Below are positions 9,486-19,887 of a stretch of 64,000 bases of DNA, one piece after another (the first letter of the stretch is position 1; the number at the start of each line of letters is the position of its first letter). The position numbers and the translations under genes are program-made. Under the pieces are notes generated by a model that saw nothing but the letters and a program-made list of their open reading frames with translations, searched no databases and was not told the origin of the DNA. Source of the DNA: Meghimatium bilineatum (lineage: Eukaryota; Mollusca; Gastropoda; Stylommatophora; Philomycidae); NCBI GenBank assembly GCA_034231615.1, contig CM067310.1, positions 1,877,501 to 1,941,500 of the forward strand, read 5' to 3'.

Positions 9486-12400
9486 ATGAGCTCCCATCTT
9501 ATTCACAAACCATACAAGCAAGTTAATGGTATTTCACTCCATTTTTCTGGTGATGTTGCCATTATTGTGATAAATAGAGGAGAAAACAGGGTCAACCTGG
9601 AATTTGTGGAAACATTTGATCTTCTGCTAGATGATGTTGAGAGGTTGGTTGTTGATATAATCATTTGATCTTTTGTTAGATGATGTATATCAATAAAATC
9701 TTTCTGTCCATAACATTTGTCTTGTTACCTGTAACATTTGTCTTGTTACCTGTAACATTTGTCTTGTTACCTGTAACATTTGTCTTGTTACCTGTAACAT
9801 TTGTCTTGTTACCTGTAACATTTGTCTTGTTACCTGTAACATTTGTCTTGTTACCTGTAACATTTGTCTTGTTACCTGTAACATTTGTCTTATTACCTGT
9901 AATATTTGTTATTTATTTAATTTAAAATTATTTTTTTTAGCCATTTCTATTCAGTTTTTAATACAGTATCTCTGTCATGTCTTGGATTGTGTTATCTCTG
10001 TCATATCTAAAATTTGAGTACTAAGGGTCTCGCGTTGCTTTCATACGGACCCAGGGTTAGCAGATAACCAAGATTCTCAAAGTACCTCCTCATGGTGGAA
10101 AAAGTACCTCCTCGTGGTTCACCCTGTAAATAGAAATACAGCTGCTCTTGCTGTACTCCTGGCAAACACTTTTAGACTCGTGTCTGGAAGTACAGAGAAT
10201 GCAGACAGAATGAGATTTGACTGCAAAAGAGAATCATCATCTCCGATACCACTACACCAACCTATTCAGTGGCACTGTCGCCATTCAGTGGTGCTAGTCA
10301 GTCTGGTCCGAGCATTGGAGGTGCGGACAATGTAATTGACACAAAAAGGTAGATGAATTGCAAGTGATCAAAAAAGGTAACATACAGAGTACAAGAGAGG
10401 GTAGCACAGTGCCAGAGGGCAGCGCCAAGTGCAAATAGGAAGGGAAAACATTCCAAGGAAATTGGAACTACAAGTTCTGTCTGCTCAAGACTAGCTTCTA
10501 GTTACCGGTGCTCTTTGTGGGCAAAGACCCAATTGTGGGCACCCAGCCAAGAAGGCAGCCCTGGCCCAACTCTACTGTCTAGCTTTTCTATACTGGAAAC
10601 ATGCTCGCAGATAGAAAGGGTTCAGTACCCAATGGGCATGAACACAAATGGGACAAGATCGTTCAGCTCAAGAGCACGCCTTGCTCCCAAACGTGTGGTG
10701 TGACTCATGGAAAAACTTCACCATTTGCAGTGGACACATAACAATGACACACTTGCATTGTGGGCAGTAATAGCTTCATACAGGGATGCAACTGGTGAAA
10801 ATCCTTCCCATAGTCTTGCAGATTTAGTTTTAACTGTGCTTACTTTACCTTATTCCAATGAGGAATATAGATGTGGAACATGTTTTCAGTCAGTTGGGGG
10901 GGGGGGGCTACAAAATAAAAAATTCATAATAGACTGAGCATCACGAGTCTTTAAGCTGTTCTGACGATTAAATATGAAATGAAAAGATATGGTAAATGCT
11001 GTTTTGATTATAAACTACCTAAGGATGTCCTGTAAAAAAATGGATCTTATACAAGTTTGTCTCAATCATCATCTGATACACAAGTACAGCCAGAAAATGC
11101 TACATAAATTGTAGAAGACTTGTCTGACTGGGATTTGGCAGATCTTGTATAAACATATTTCTAATATTAACTGATAGTGAAGAATTAGAATGTGAAAACT
11201 CGAAACATATTTTGAATATTGTGGTTTGTTGGTGTTTTCTCATTATTTTGTGTGTGCATTCTTCACATGAGACTAGTGCATTCTGACAAAAACATGTTGA
11301 CAACACTAAATGCACCAGGAAAAAGATACATAAAATGGAGAGAAAAAATGTGTGACTTGATTATGCAATCAGGAATTCTATTATTTATCACATTAACTGA
11401 TATTACTAAATTATAATGTGTTATCTTGTATTATTTTAAGGAAAATAGTTTGTTCTTTTTCTTTGTACTTCCAACATTTTTACTTGTGCTTTCTGGTGCT
11501 TTTTAGAGACGTCGCAAGTGGTTTTATGATGAAATAAGTTGGCAACCCTGAAAAGGATACAAGCTCCATAAAAACCCCAGATTGCACATTGGAAAATGAG
11601 CTTCATCATTCATAATTTCTGGGTCCAAAACAATTATCAGTCATTGCAACATAATCAGGATTACTATCATTTATTTTCATTAGAATTTGCTTGATATGTT
11701 TTCAGAAATGAATCATGCAAAGGTCTCATAACAACTGGAGTTGGAAAACACTATGGGAATGGTCTTGACCTTGAGTGGATGGCAACATTATCTGTTGTGG
11801 ATCTGGCAACATTTATTCAAAAGTTTCACACTCTTATAAAGCGTATTTTATATTTTGGTCTTCCAACTGTGGCAGCCCTGAATGGTATGGATTCTATTTT
11901 TCTTATTATAAAACATTTCTTATTTTTATATTCATTTTATATTTAATGGAACATCTCTCTATATTTCGTGGGAAAATTCTCTATTATTCCATGGAGCATT
12001 TCTTCTCACTATATTTCATGGAACATTTCTTCTCACTATATTTCATGGAACATTTCTTCTCACTATATTTCATGGAACATTTCTTCTCACTATATTTCAT
12101 GGAACATTTATTCTCACTATATTCCATGGAACATTTATTCTCTCCATATTCCATGGAACATTTATTCTCTCCATATTCCATGGAACATTTATTCTCACTA
12201 TATTTCATGGAACATTTATTCTCACTATATTTCATGGAACATTTATTCTCACTATATTTCATGGAACATTTATTCTCACTATATTTCATGGAACATTTAT
12301 TCGCACTATATTCCATGGAACATTTCTTCTCTTTTTATTTCATGGAACATTTCTTCTTTTAAATATTTCCATGTGTAGCGTCTTTTAATCGATCCACAGG

Positions 12401-15400
12401 TTACATCTTGGATTATGTGGCGTCTTTTAAAACATCCTTACTTTTTTTTGGTGCTAATTTCGTCATCTTCTGCGTTCGCTCTCTGATAACCGCTGTGAAT
12501 ATATTGTGTGATTTCTGCCAGGGAGCATGAAATACGTTGTACTGCTAGTTCCATGGTAAAACTGTTATTTGCACCTCGGTTAGCTAATTCTGTGGCCTGG
12601 AAATCTGAGGCCCAGCACATCTGTTTTCATCATGCCTTTCATTCTGGTAGCAGGCTTCCGTAGCCTGTGACAGCCTGCCTATCTGTTGACAGGCGGCTAG
12701 TGTGTAATGACTCTTTGGCTAGACGATTGTCATCATGTCTATCTCACATGAGGCATTCCGCAGCCAATGAACTTGCCTCGTGTAATTAGACGTTTTGTGT
12801 CTGTGCTCATTGGGTACTGAACATTTTCTCATCCTCGAGCCTGGTCCTGGTTTAGGAAGAACTCGACAGAAGAATTGGACCCGGGCTCTTTTACCTTCTT
12901 AGCTGAGATGTCGTTCACCGACATCGTGAACCCCCTCATCGAAGTCTGAGTCTCACCACACATCCAAGTCTGAGTCTCACCACACATCCAAGTCTGAGTC
13001 TCACCACACATCCAAGTCTGAGTCTCACCACACATCCAAGTCTGAGTCTCACCACACATTTGGGAGCAAAGCATGTTCTCAAGCTGAACAACCTTATCCC
13101 ATGTGTGCCTGAGCCCATAAAATGGTGACACAACACATTTCCATTCTCTGAACTACATCCTGCTGGAAATCTAGTAGGTGCATTGCCCTGTTACAAGGGA
13201 GATACAGCGGGAGTTTGAGAATGAACACAGAAGAAGAAGAAGATATGATGATTCAAACCACGTCAGAAAAAGTGGAAACAACTATAGTTAGCACTCAATA
13301 AAGTTATTTATGTGCATTGTTATTGTTGAAGTTATCTACCTATGTTGTTATTGTTGAAGTTATCTACCTATGTTGTTATTGTTAAAGTGATCTACTGATG
13401 GTGTTATTGTTAAAGTGATCTACGTATATTGTTATTGTTAAAGTGATCTACCGATTTTGTTATTATTAAAGTTATCTATGTATGTTGTTATTACAGTTTT
13501 TATTATTTTTCTAGGTCATGCTTTTGCAGCTGGTGCATTATTTGCTTTCGCGCATGATTTACGGACATTTCGATTGGATAAAGGCTGGATTTGCTTAAAT
13601 GAAGTTTTTATTGAAAGACGATTCAAAAGTTTTCATTTGTCATATCTACGGTAAGTTGTACACTTGTATAGTAATGAGATTCATGCAGATATCTATCAAA
13701 ACAGGCCAGAATTTATATAAGAGAAGTGGCAAAAAGGTAACCAATGTACTGGAATTTATATAAGAGAAGTGGCGAAAAGGTAACCAATGTACTGGAATTT
13801 ATATAAGAGAAGTGGCGAAAAGGTAACCAATGTACTGGAATTTATATAAGAGAAGTGGCAAAAAGGTAACCAATGTACTGGAATATTACATATATTAACA
13901 CTTTTCTGACCAGCAATTCAGAACGTACTTATCTCCCATTACCAATGATGTTTGCAAAGGTTTTAGACATCAACATCGTTAAAAATCCGTATAAAATAAA
14001 AATTGCACGGGAGAGCCTTCAAACTTTTTATGCTTCATCATGAACCTTTGTGTTTTCTGAATGAATTATGAATTTGAAAGCCCCAAAATTATTTCAAGAG
14101 TAAAATGTCTTTTTATAGTCAAATTTCTCTCCATCTGCTACCTCCACATTTACGGACATGATCCCCAAACGTTTTAGCCAGAATCAGCACGAGCAGCTGT
14201 ATTTCTGTTTCCAGAGTGCACCGCGAGGAGGTATTTTTGGATCTTGGTTATCTGCTAACTCTTGGTCTGACGAGAGTGATATGGTACCCTTTGCACCTCT
14301 AATGTGAATATGAGAGAGACCAGGTTTGGTACAGGTAACACAGTGTTGGTAGGAATATGCTCTAAGTCCTTTGTTTTTTAACCTCCATCTCGATCTTAGA
14401 ATGAAGAAGTACTGGTGACAGTTGGTATGTTACTGCATTTGCCTTTTGACATCTCGTCTCTATCTCTCTACCAAGGTTTCCATTTTGTGTAAAAATACTA
14501 CCGAGATATTTGAACTCTGATATATGTTTTACTCCTATATTGTCTATCTGTATGTTTAGTGATCTCGGTGTTCTGCATATTTTCATAGTTTCTGTCTTTT
14601 GTGTATTGATCTTCATGTTGTATTTTCTGCACCTTGCGGATAGTGAGTTAACATGATTTTGCAGCTATTCTTATTTTATGTATATGAGGCTCTAGTCATC
14701 TGCGGAAAGCATTTTGTTCAGTTCATTCTTTAGTTGCTCTGAGTTATCTTGAATCTGAATCTGTGATGTTGCCCTCTGAATTTTTCCCCCTCTTTTATTA
14801 TTCTATATTATATCTTAGAAAAACAAATGTGAGAGCACGAAAACCTGGCGTACTCCTGTTTTTGTCTCAAATGCGTCTATAATACCATTTGATGTTCTTA
14901 CCACAAATTAGCAGTTTTTATTCAAAGCTCTTACACTTTCTAACAATTTTCCTTTGATGCAATAGATTACTACAGTTTCCCATAGTACGCCTCTGTTGAC
15001 CAACAACTGCCGATGAGGAAGTTTGTGTTATCATAAACGACTTCGAAGGCATCAACACCATCATCAGTCTCTAACTCCTCAGTGAATGTTGGCTGCAACA
15101 GACCTCAACATCTTCTTTTTCTTGCCTTGGTGATGCATTCTGCTAGACTATAATCTTGCATCTTTGTCTACCTCTTGCTCACCACTCCTCTGCTCTTCCT
15201 TCAAGTAATGTCCCCAAATATTATTTATAATAAGAATTTTAAGTTATTTTTTTAAAATAATGAAATTCATTGTGTCATGGTTTATAGCTTTGCTGCGATA
15301 TCTACACCTTTCCGCCTAACACATCCTAATTCAGCATGGCTTCTGGATCACTGTGACCTTATATGGGACAGGACACAACTCCATCCCATAACCTCCTCAG

Positions 15401-16423
15401 TTACCTCTTAAGACATGCATGAAAGGTAAAGTGTTGCTATTCTTTGCTTCCCTTTTGGGTACCAGCAATACATGAGTCCCTAACTTGAAAATGTCATTTT
15501 GGTCCAAGTGTCAGTTTTTTGTAACCAACCCAAGACAGATGTGTTGGACCGTTAGCATAAATAAAATGTTGGCACAACATCACAATGTATTTTCATTCTC
15601 TGGACTACATCCTGCTGGAAATCTAGGACAGTTGTCCTGCAACTAGAGGAATCTGGTGGGAGTTTGAGAATGAACACAGAACAAGAAGAAGAGGAAGAGT
15701 TCCATGTAAAACAGCTTCCATGTTGTATTTCATCTTATATTTTGTCTTATATTCATTTACCACATGGCACATAGTTTGACTGCAGTCTCTTATTCATTTA
15801 CCATATGGCACATAGTATGACTGCAGTCTCTTATTCATTTACCACATGGCACATAGTTTGACTGCAGTCTGTTATTCATTTACCACATGGCACATAGTTT
15901 GACTGCAGTCTCTTATTCATTTACCACATGGTACATAGTTTGACTGCAGTCTCTTATTCATTTACCACATGGCACATAGTTTGACTGCAGTCTCTTATTC
16001 ATTTACCACATGGCACATAGTTTGACTGCAGTCTCTTATTCATTTACCACATGGCACATAGTTTGACTGCAGTCTCTTATTCATTTACCACATGGCACAT
16101 AGTTTGACTGCAGTCTCTTATTCATTAAAATATTTTACTGATCTCATAGGACCAAAATTGGAAGTGGAAAGACATTTACCGATGCTCTGGTATTAGGCAA
16201 ACGTTTCACAGCGGAAGAAGCTTTCAACCGTGGTCTGGTCCATGCAATGCCAACAGAATCTATGTTGATAACAGAGTCTGTGCGACTACTGAAAGCTTTC
16301 TCTGGTAAAACAGGATTCCCGAGACAGAGTTTATCTGATATGAAAGAAGATGTCTACAAGAATTCTATTGAAGCTTACAACAACGATATTCAAGATTTTG
16401 AAAAATTGAAATCAAAATTATAG
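9486..16423 (+). CDS. Peroxisomal enoyl-CoA hydratase/isomerase family protein (likely delta3,delta2-enoyl-CoA isomerase), 4 coding exons
   Basis: The coding exons are 9486-9643, 11706-11884, 13515-13650 and 16150-16423. All introns are GT-AG and the phases match, giving 248 residues. The crotonase fold is clear. The first oxyanion-hole segment, GLITTGVGKHYGNGLDLEWM, is around residues 59-78. The second, GHAFAAGALFAFAHD, begins at residue 113. ICLNEV carries a Glu at about 142, where the isomerase catalytic Glu lies in mitochondrial ECI. The C-terminus is KLKSKL, so the protein ends in SKL, a canonical PTS1, and should act in peroxisomal beta-oxidation of unsaturated fatty acids. Length and motifs resemble the plant peroxisomal ECI type. 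ATG 9486 is the first ATG after a likely splice acceptor at 9472, so an upstream 5' UTR exon is probable. The introns are packed with minisatellites and retroelement debris. Hydratase versus isomerase activity is inferred. Confidence 0.9.
9711..9908. repeat. 21-bp minisatellite in intron 1, about 9 copies
   Basis: The unit is TAACATTTGTCTTGTTACC plus two bases. It starts 67 bp after exon 1. Being a multiple of 3, it produces spurious LLPVTFV and LQVTRQM frames. Confidence 0.95.
10040..10150 (+). repeat. Unclassified repeat, copy 1 (inverted partner at 14185-14275)
   Basis: The segment GTTAGCAGATAACCAAGAT, then CCTCCTCGTGGTTCACC and ACAGCTGCTCTTGCTG, is found again on the opposite strand at 14185-14275. 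The piece AAAGTACCTCCTC is duplicated within this copy. Confidence 0.7.
10151..11700. other. Intron 1, remaining sequence
   Basis: No coding sequence is recognised. A run of 11 G lies near 10898. Short frames here lack family features. Confidence 0.4.
11946..12357. repeat. 27-bp minisatellite in intron 2, about 15 copies
   Basis: The unit is CATGGAACATTTATTC followed by TCACTATATTT. Sub-types differ at CATTTCTTC versus CATTTATTC and TATTTC versus TATTCC, and they cluster in blocks. It begins about 60 bp after exon 2. The long SLYFMEHFF frames are artefacts of the repeat. Confidence 0.95.
12941..13062. repeat. 24-bp tandem repeat, 5 copies
   Basis: The unit is GTCTGAGTCTCACCACACAT plus CCAA. 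It lies in intron 2 just upstream of an element A copy. Confidence 0.9.
13131..13245 (-). repeat. Interspersed element A, copy 3 (minus strand)
   Basis: It reads CATTCTCTGAACTACATCC, CTGGAAATCTAGTAGG and GGGAGTTTGAGAATGAAC, then a GAAGAAGAAGA tail. The tail supports a retroposed origin with the 3' end on this side. Confidence 0.8.
13310..13495. repeat. 28-32-bp tandem repeat abutting exon 3, about 6 copies
   Basis: The unit is TGTTATTGTTAAAGTGATC followed by TACCTATG. It runs to within about 20 bp of the exon 3 splice acceptor and so covers the likely branch-point region. Confidence 0.85.
13709..13882. repeat. 43-bp minisatellite in intron 3, 4 copies
   Basis: The unit is AATTTATATAAGAGAAGTGG followed by a CGAAAAGGTAACCAATG piece. 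It begins about 60 bp after exon 3. Confidence 0.9.
14185..14275 (-). repeat. Unclassified repeat, copy 2 (inverted relative to 10040-10150)
   Basis: Its complement carries AGAGTTAGCAGATAACCAAG and CAGCTGCTCGTGCTGATTC, matching the intron 1 copy with scattered changes. Confidence 0.65.
14362..15215 (-). mobile_element. Non-LTR retrotransposon fragment (RT C-terminal part and tail)
   Basis: The minus strand shows SADD (a YADD relic) near 14715, then YNMKINTQKTETMKICR and ISEFKYLGSIFTQNGNLG, the post-RT thumb 'FKYLGS' motif. Upstream pieces near 15000-15215 read GHYLKEEQRSGE and resemble the tail seen at 29790-30050. In-frame stops show it is dead. It sits inside intron 3 in antisense orientation. 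Confidence 0.75.
15285..15480 (+). repeat. Interspersed element B, copy 2
   Basis: The blocks TCATGGTTTATAGCTTTGC, TGCGATATCTACACC, ATATGGGACAGGACAC and AAGACATGCATGAAAGG, then GTGTTGCTATTCTTTGC, occur in family order. Confidence 0.75.
15565..15690 (-). repeat. Interspersed element A, copy 4 (minus strand)
   Basis: It reads CATTCTCTGGACTACATCC, TGGAAATCTAGGACAG and GGGAGTTTGAGAATGAAC, then an ACAAGAAGAAGAGG tail. Confidence 0.8.
15740..16127. repeat. 41-bp minisatellite before exon 4, about 9.5 copies
   Basis: The unit is TTTACCACATGGCACATAG followed by TTTGACTGCAGTCTCTTATTC. It ends about 22 bp before the exon 4 acceptor. Confidence 0.95.
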
Positions 16424-16439
16424 TCACATGGTTTTATTA

Positions 16440-17160
16440 AAATGTTTCATTCAGTTTAACCAGTAACATAATTTGTTTGACTCAGCTTGACCAGTACCAG
16501 TCATTTTATTAAAATATTTGACTCAGCTTGACCAGTACCAGTAATTTTATTAAAATATTTGACTCAGCTTGACCAGTACCAGTAATTTTATTAAAATATT
16601 TGACTCAGCTTGACCAGTACCAGTAATTTTATTAAAATATTTGACTCAGCTTGACCAGTACCAGTAATTTTATTAAAATATTTGACTCAGCTTGACCAGT
16701 ACCAGTAATTTTATTAAAATATTTGACTCAGCTTGACCAGTACCAGTAATTTTATTAAAATATTTGACTCAGCTTGACCAGTACCAGTCATTTTATTAAA
16801 ATATTTGACTCAGCTTGACCAGTACCAGTAATTTTATTAAAATATTTGACTCAGCTTGACCAGTACCAGTAATTTTATTAAAATATTTGACTCAGCTTGA
16901 CCAGTACCAGTAATTTTATTAAAATATTTGACTCAGCTTGACCAGTACCAGTAATTTTATTAAAATATTTGACTCAGCTTGACCAGTACCAGTAATTTTA
17001 TTAAAATATTTGACTCAGCTTGACCAGTACCAGTAATTTTATTAAAATATTTGACTCAGCTTGACCAGTACCAGTAATTTTATTAAAATATTTGACTCAT
17101 CTTGACCAGTACCAGTCATTTTATTAAAATATTTGACTCAGTTTGACCAGTAATTTTATT
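16440..17160. repeat. 41-bp minisatellite in the 3' UTR region, about 17 copies
   Basis: The unit is TAATTTTATTAAAATATTTG followed by ACTCAGCTTGACCAGTACCAG. It starts 16 bp after the TAG of the enoyl-CoA gene. No AATAAA is seen near the stop, but every unit contains ATTAAA, a known weaker poly(A) signal, so the array could supply the polyadenylation site. That last point is inference. Confidence 0.93.
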
Positions 17161-17555
17161 ATGCAGAAAATATTTTACATTTTTAAAATTGCATGTAAAA
17201 AGTATGTTGTCTAAATATAGCATAATTTTATGGTATCCTTTGGTCAATTTGTGCATGATATCCTCTCCTGTTGAATACTGACCAAGCTATTGCTGCTACT
17301 ATGCTTGCATCCTCATCATCAGTTAGCATATCATGGACAATAGTGCTGACATAAAACACAGGGTTGATTAACGTTACAATGAATACACAGGCTATCAGAC
17401 TAGAGGGTATGGGGATAAAAAATGTGAATAACAGCATACAAGACAGTTTCAACCGTAAGATCTGTTTTCAAGAAAGCACAAGACAAACAGTAAAAATAGT
17501 AGCAATCTGAGAAAAGCATTATGTGGCAGACATTGAACAGCAGAGATATCCAAGG
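17161..17555. other. Intergenic, nothing recognised
   Basis: No coding feature or repeat is seen between the 3' array and the next retroelement fragment. Confidence 0.35.
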
Positions 17556-17559
17556 TATG

Positions 17560-17645
17560 TGAGTATGACCATCGGACATATCCTGGACAGGATGTAGTAC
17601 TCATCACACAAAACTCCTGTCAATGTTCCTGCTTCTGTCATGCTC
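17560..17645 (-). mobile_element. 3' end of a CSGYA-tail non-LTR element
   Basis: The complement reads ACAGAAGCAGGAACATTG, then CTACATCCTGTCCAGGATAT, the terminal box shared with 350-475, 27890 and 52560. Confidence 0.6.
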
Positions 17646-17654
17646 AAGTGGTAT

Positions 17655-17830
17655 TTTTCTTTTTCTTCATTGTTCATTCTCAAACTCCTGCTGGATTTCT
17701 CTTGTAGCAAGACAATGGTCCTATTAGATTTCCAACAGGATCTAGTCCTGAGAATGGAATTGTGTTGTGTCACCATTTTATTTGCACCAACGGCCCAACA
17801 TATCTATCTTCAGCAGTAAATTTTATTTCT
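17655..17830 (+). repeat. Interspersed element A, copy 5
   Basis: It shows TTCATTCTCAAACTCCTGC, TAGCAAGACAATGGTCC, AGATTTCCAACAGGATC and CCATTTTATTTGCACCAAC in order. Confidence 0.8.
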
Positions 17831-17904
17831 TGCTTTATTGCTGTGGTGCAAACCAAAAAAAATCTGTATGAGTAGGAAAGTGAACTTATGTTTAGCAATG
17901 TGTG

Positions 17905-18117
17905 TTAGTTAGTCGTCAAATCATCATCAAGTTGCTCCAGACAAGTCCAAATGATTTCATGTCCAGTATGTCCTTCAACATGTGGTAACTGACTGTTCTG
18001 TATTTGTTTGATAACATTTCTTTTGATTCCTATGTGACGCTCGTTTCTTGCAACACCCTGTGTCATTCCCAAGTCTTGAAACACCCTGCCAGTATAATGT
18101 GGACACTCGGCTTTCAA
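17905..18117 (-). mobile_element. RNase H-element C-terminal remnant
   Basis: The minus frame reads GVARNERHIGIKRN and ends WTCLEQLDDDLTTN. This parallels GVARGEHFGGRRRM and LWMCPVCSDDDPTTN in the copy at 21447-21905. The conserved 'GVAR.E' and 'W.C......DD..TTN' spacing makes it a diverged copy of the same element end. Confidence 0.55.
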
Positions 18118-18314
18118 ACCATGAGTTTATTCAACCAAGTTTGACATATGCTATTTATATGCTATAAACGTGACATTTTTATATGTATTAAATCACCTGT
18201 GATAATTTTGTACCTTTCTATTTTGATTTAAATGTGGTTGCTTTAATATTTGTTGCTGCACTTGTTTGTTGTCTCACATTTCAAGATATTTTTGTGTTTG
18301 TTGTTCTGTTTCAA

Positions 18315-18905
18315 GTATGTGTATTTAGGTACAATAGTTACAGCAGATAGAAGTTGTTCAACAGAAATAAGAAGCAGAATAGGGCAGGCAAAAACAGCAT
18401 TCAGAAAAATATATTATAGAGGTGAGGAAGAAAGTTTTGCAGTGCTATATAACTCCTATACTAACATATGGATACAGGTCTTGGACAATAAACAAACCTG
18501 AAAGTGGGAAATTAGAGGCAACAGAGAAGTGGTTCTACAGAAGAATTCTGAGAATACAGTGAACTGCTGGGAAAACTAATGTGGGGGTGTTCAAAGAGTC
18601 AAATGCGAAACGAGGCTTAATCAATAAACATTAAAAAAAACTTTCATTACTGCATGTTTTCCTGTGAAGGAATGCAGGGAGGTTTTCTATGGGCTGTGGA
18701 AATAACGGCCGCTTTGCCATAGCAGTCCCCGCGACTTGTACAGGAAGGATTTTGCTTGATCAATAATATTTAAAAAAAGGCAACCTTCATTTTTTGGCCA
18801 CCTTATGAGACAAGAAGGTTTGGAGAACATAGTCACAACAAACAAGATTGAAGGCTACAGAGACAGAGGTCGACAACGTGAGAAAATAGTGAGATGCTTG
18901 ATTTT
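18315..18905 (+). mobile_element. Non-LTR retrotransposon tail ((GAT)n lineage), interrupted
   Basis: The + strand reads YLGTIVTADRSCSTEIRSR then IGQAKTAFRKI, and after frameshifts GHLMRQEGLENIVTTNKIEG and YRDRGRQREK. It is collinear with the longest copy at 41155-41872. At 18640-18753 it is interrupted by about 115 bp flanked by imperfect 25-bp direct repeats (18615-18639 and 18754-18778). Confidence 0.75.
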
Positions 18906-18917
18906 TTCTGCTGTCAC

Positions 18918-19214
18918 TTATACTTTGATAGAGTCATGTAGTCTGCCCTGTTGTGAGTATGCAGCCTCACCTGCCAGGATACTCTGAAGAATATTCAGGA
19001 GATCTTCCCCAGTGGAAGGGTCAAACGTGTTCTCACTTTCACTCCCATAGCTCTGATGTCCGGCATGTCCTCCACTGACATGGTCAAACGTGTTCTCATT
19101 TTCCATTCCCATAGCTCTGCTGTTCGTCATGTCCAACTCTGACAAGGTCAAACGTGTTCTCACTTTCTCATAGCTCTGTTGTCTGTCATATCCTGACATC
19201 CTCCTCTTCTTCAA
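18918..19214 (-). other. Unrecognised 98-codon frame with internal repeats
   Basis: The minus frame includes a MENENTFDHVSGGHAGHQS segment, a near repeat SESENTFDPSTGEDLLN, and then ILQSILAGEAAYSQQG. Three imperfect copies of a roughly 60-bp unit containing GGTCAAACGTGTTCTCA (plus-strand reading) build it. It is sandwiched between two retroelement remnants, so I suspect a degraded repeat or element piece rather than a host gene, but I do not recognise it. Confidence 0.3.
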
Positions 19215-19264
19215 TTGGATCCCAAGACATGTGATGTGTTCTTCGATTCCCCCCCCCCCCCCAT

Positions 19265-19535
19265 GTTGGTTACAGATGTGACAAGAACCTCGGGGATTTA
19301 TTGATCCGGAGTTATCTCAAGTCTGATGCTCCTAATCATTTTGGCACCTTCACCATTGAAGAGTTTCACATGTGTCCCGCAATCTCATCTATGCCATTAT
19401 CTAGAAGGACTGCACCATTACGTAACAGGTGAGACTGGAATGAGGCTCGCAGATCGGTTCTGTGGACATCTGTACAGCATCAAAAACCAGAAAGGCACTC
19501 CAGTTACTGACCAATTCAGTGGCAATGGCCATTAG
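19265..19535 (+). mobile_element. Penelope-like element, GIY-YIG remnant 1
   Basis: The + strand reads YRCDKNLGDLLIRSYLKSD, then TGETGMRLADRFCGHL and YSIKNQKGTPVTDQFSGNG. The second block is the 'IGETG.RL.DRF..H' core of the GIY-YIG nuclease of Penelope-like elements. Compared with 20419-21033, about 35 codons between the two blocks are deleted. Confidence 0.7.
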
Positions 19536-19683
19536 GGTGCCCATTATAATCAGGTGATGGCCATTAAGCCATGCTTTGAAGTGTGTATGTGTGTGTAATA
19601 CTTGGAATACAGGTAATGAAGTCTTACTGAACGATGGCTAACACTCTATCACTGATCGGATACTCACGTGAAAGAATACACAG

Positions 19684-19887
19684 GACATAATCATACAAAT
19701 AACAATACACAAGAGATAATCGACGTTTCGATAAAAATGACATTAACAAGATAATCACATTATATCAAATACGAGTAAAAATGACGACACACAAATGTGT
19801 CCGTTACTCGCCGTATATTGATGTAATGTGCTTATCTTGTTAAAGGCCTTTTTTGTCGATTATGTATTGTTATTTGTATGATTGGTT
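19684..19887. repeat. Inverted repeat beside the Penelope-like remnants
   Basis: The left arm (about 19684-19770) is the reverse complement of the right arm (about 19806-19887). Both contain TATTGTTATTTGTATGATT and ATCTTGTTAA. The left arm carries CGAAACGTCGATTA on the minus strand, while the right arm has lost it (TTTTTGTCGATTA). The layout resembles the inverted terminal structures of Penelope-like elements. Confidence 0.6.

Noticed and set aside
11775..12378. Long SLYFMEHFF and SHYISWNIS frames that look like a repetitive membrane protein
   Set aside because: They are readings of a 27-bp intronic minisatellite between two confirmed enoyl-CoA exons. All frames stay open because the unit length is a multiple of 3.
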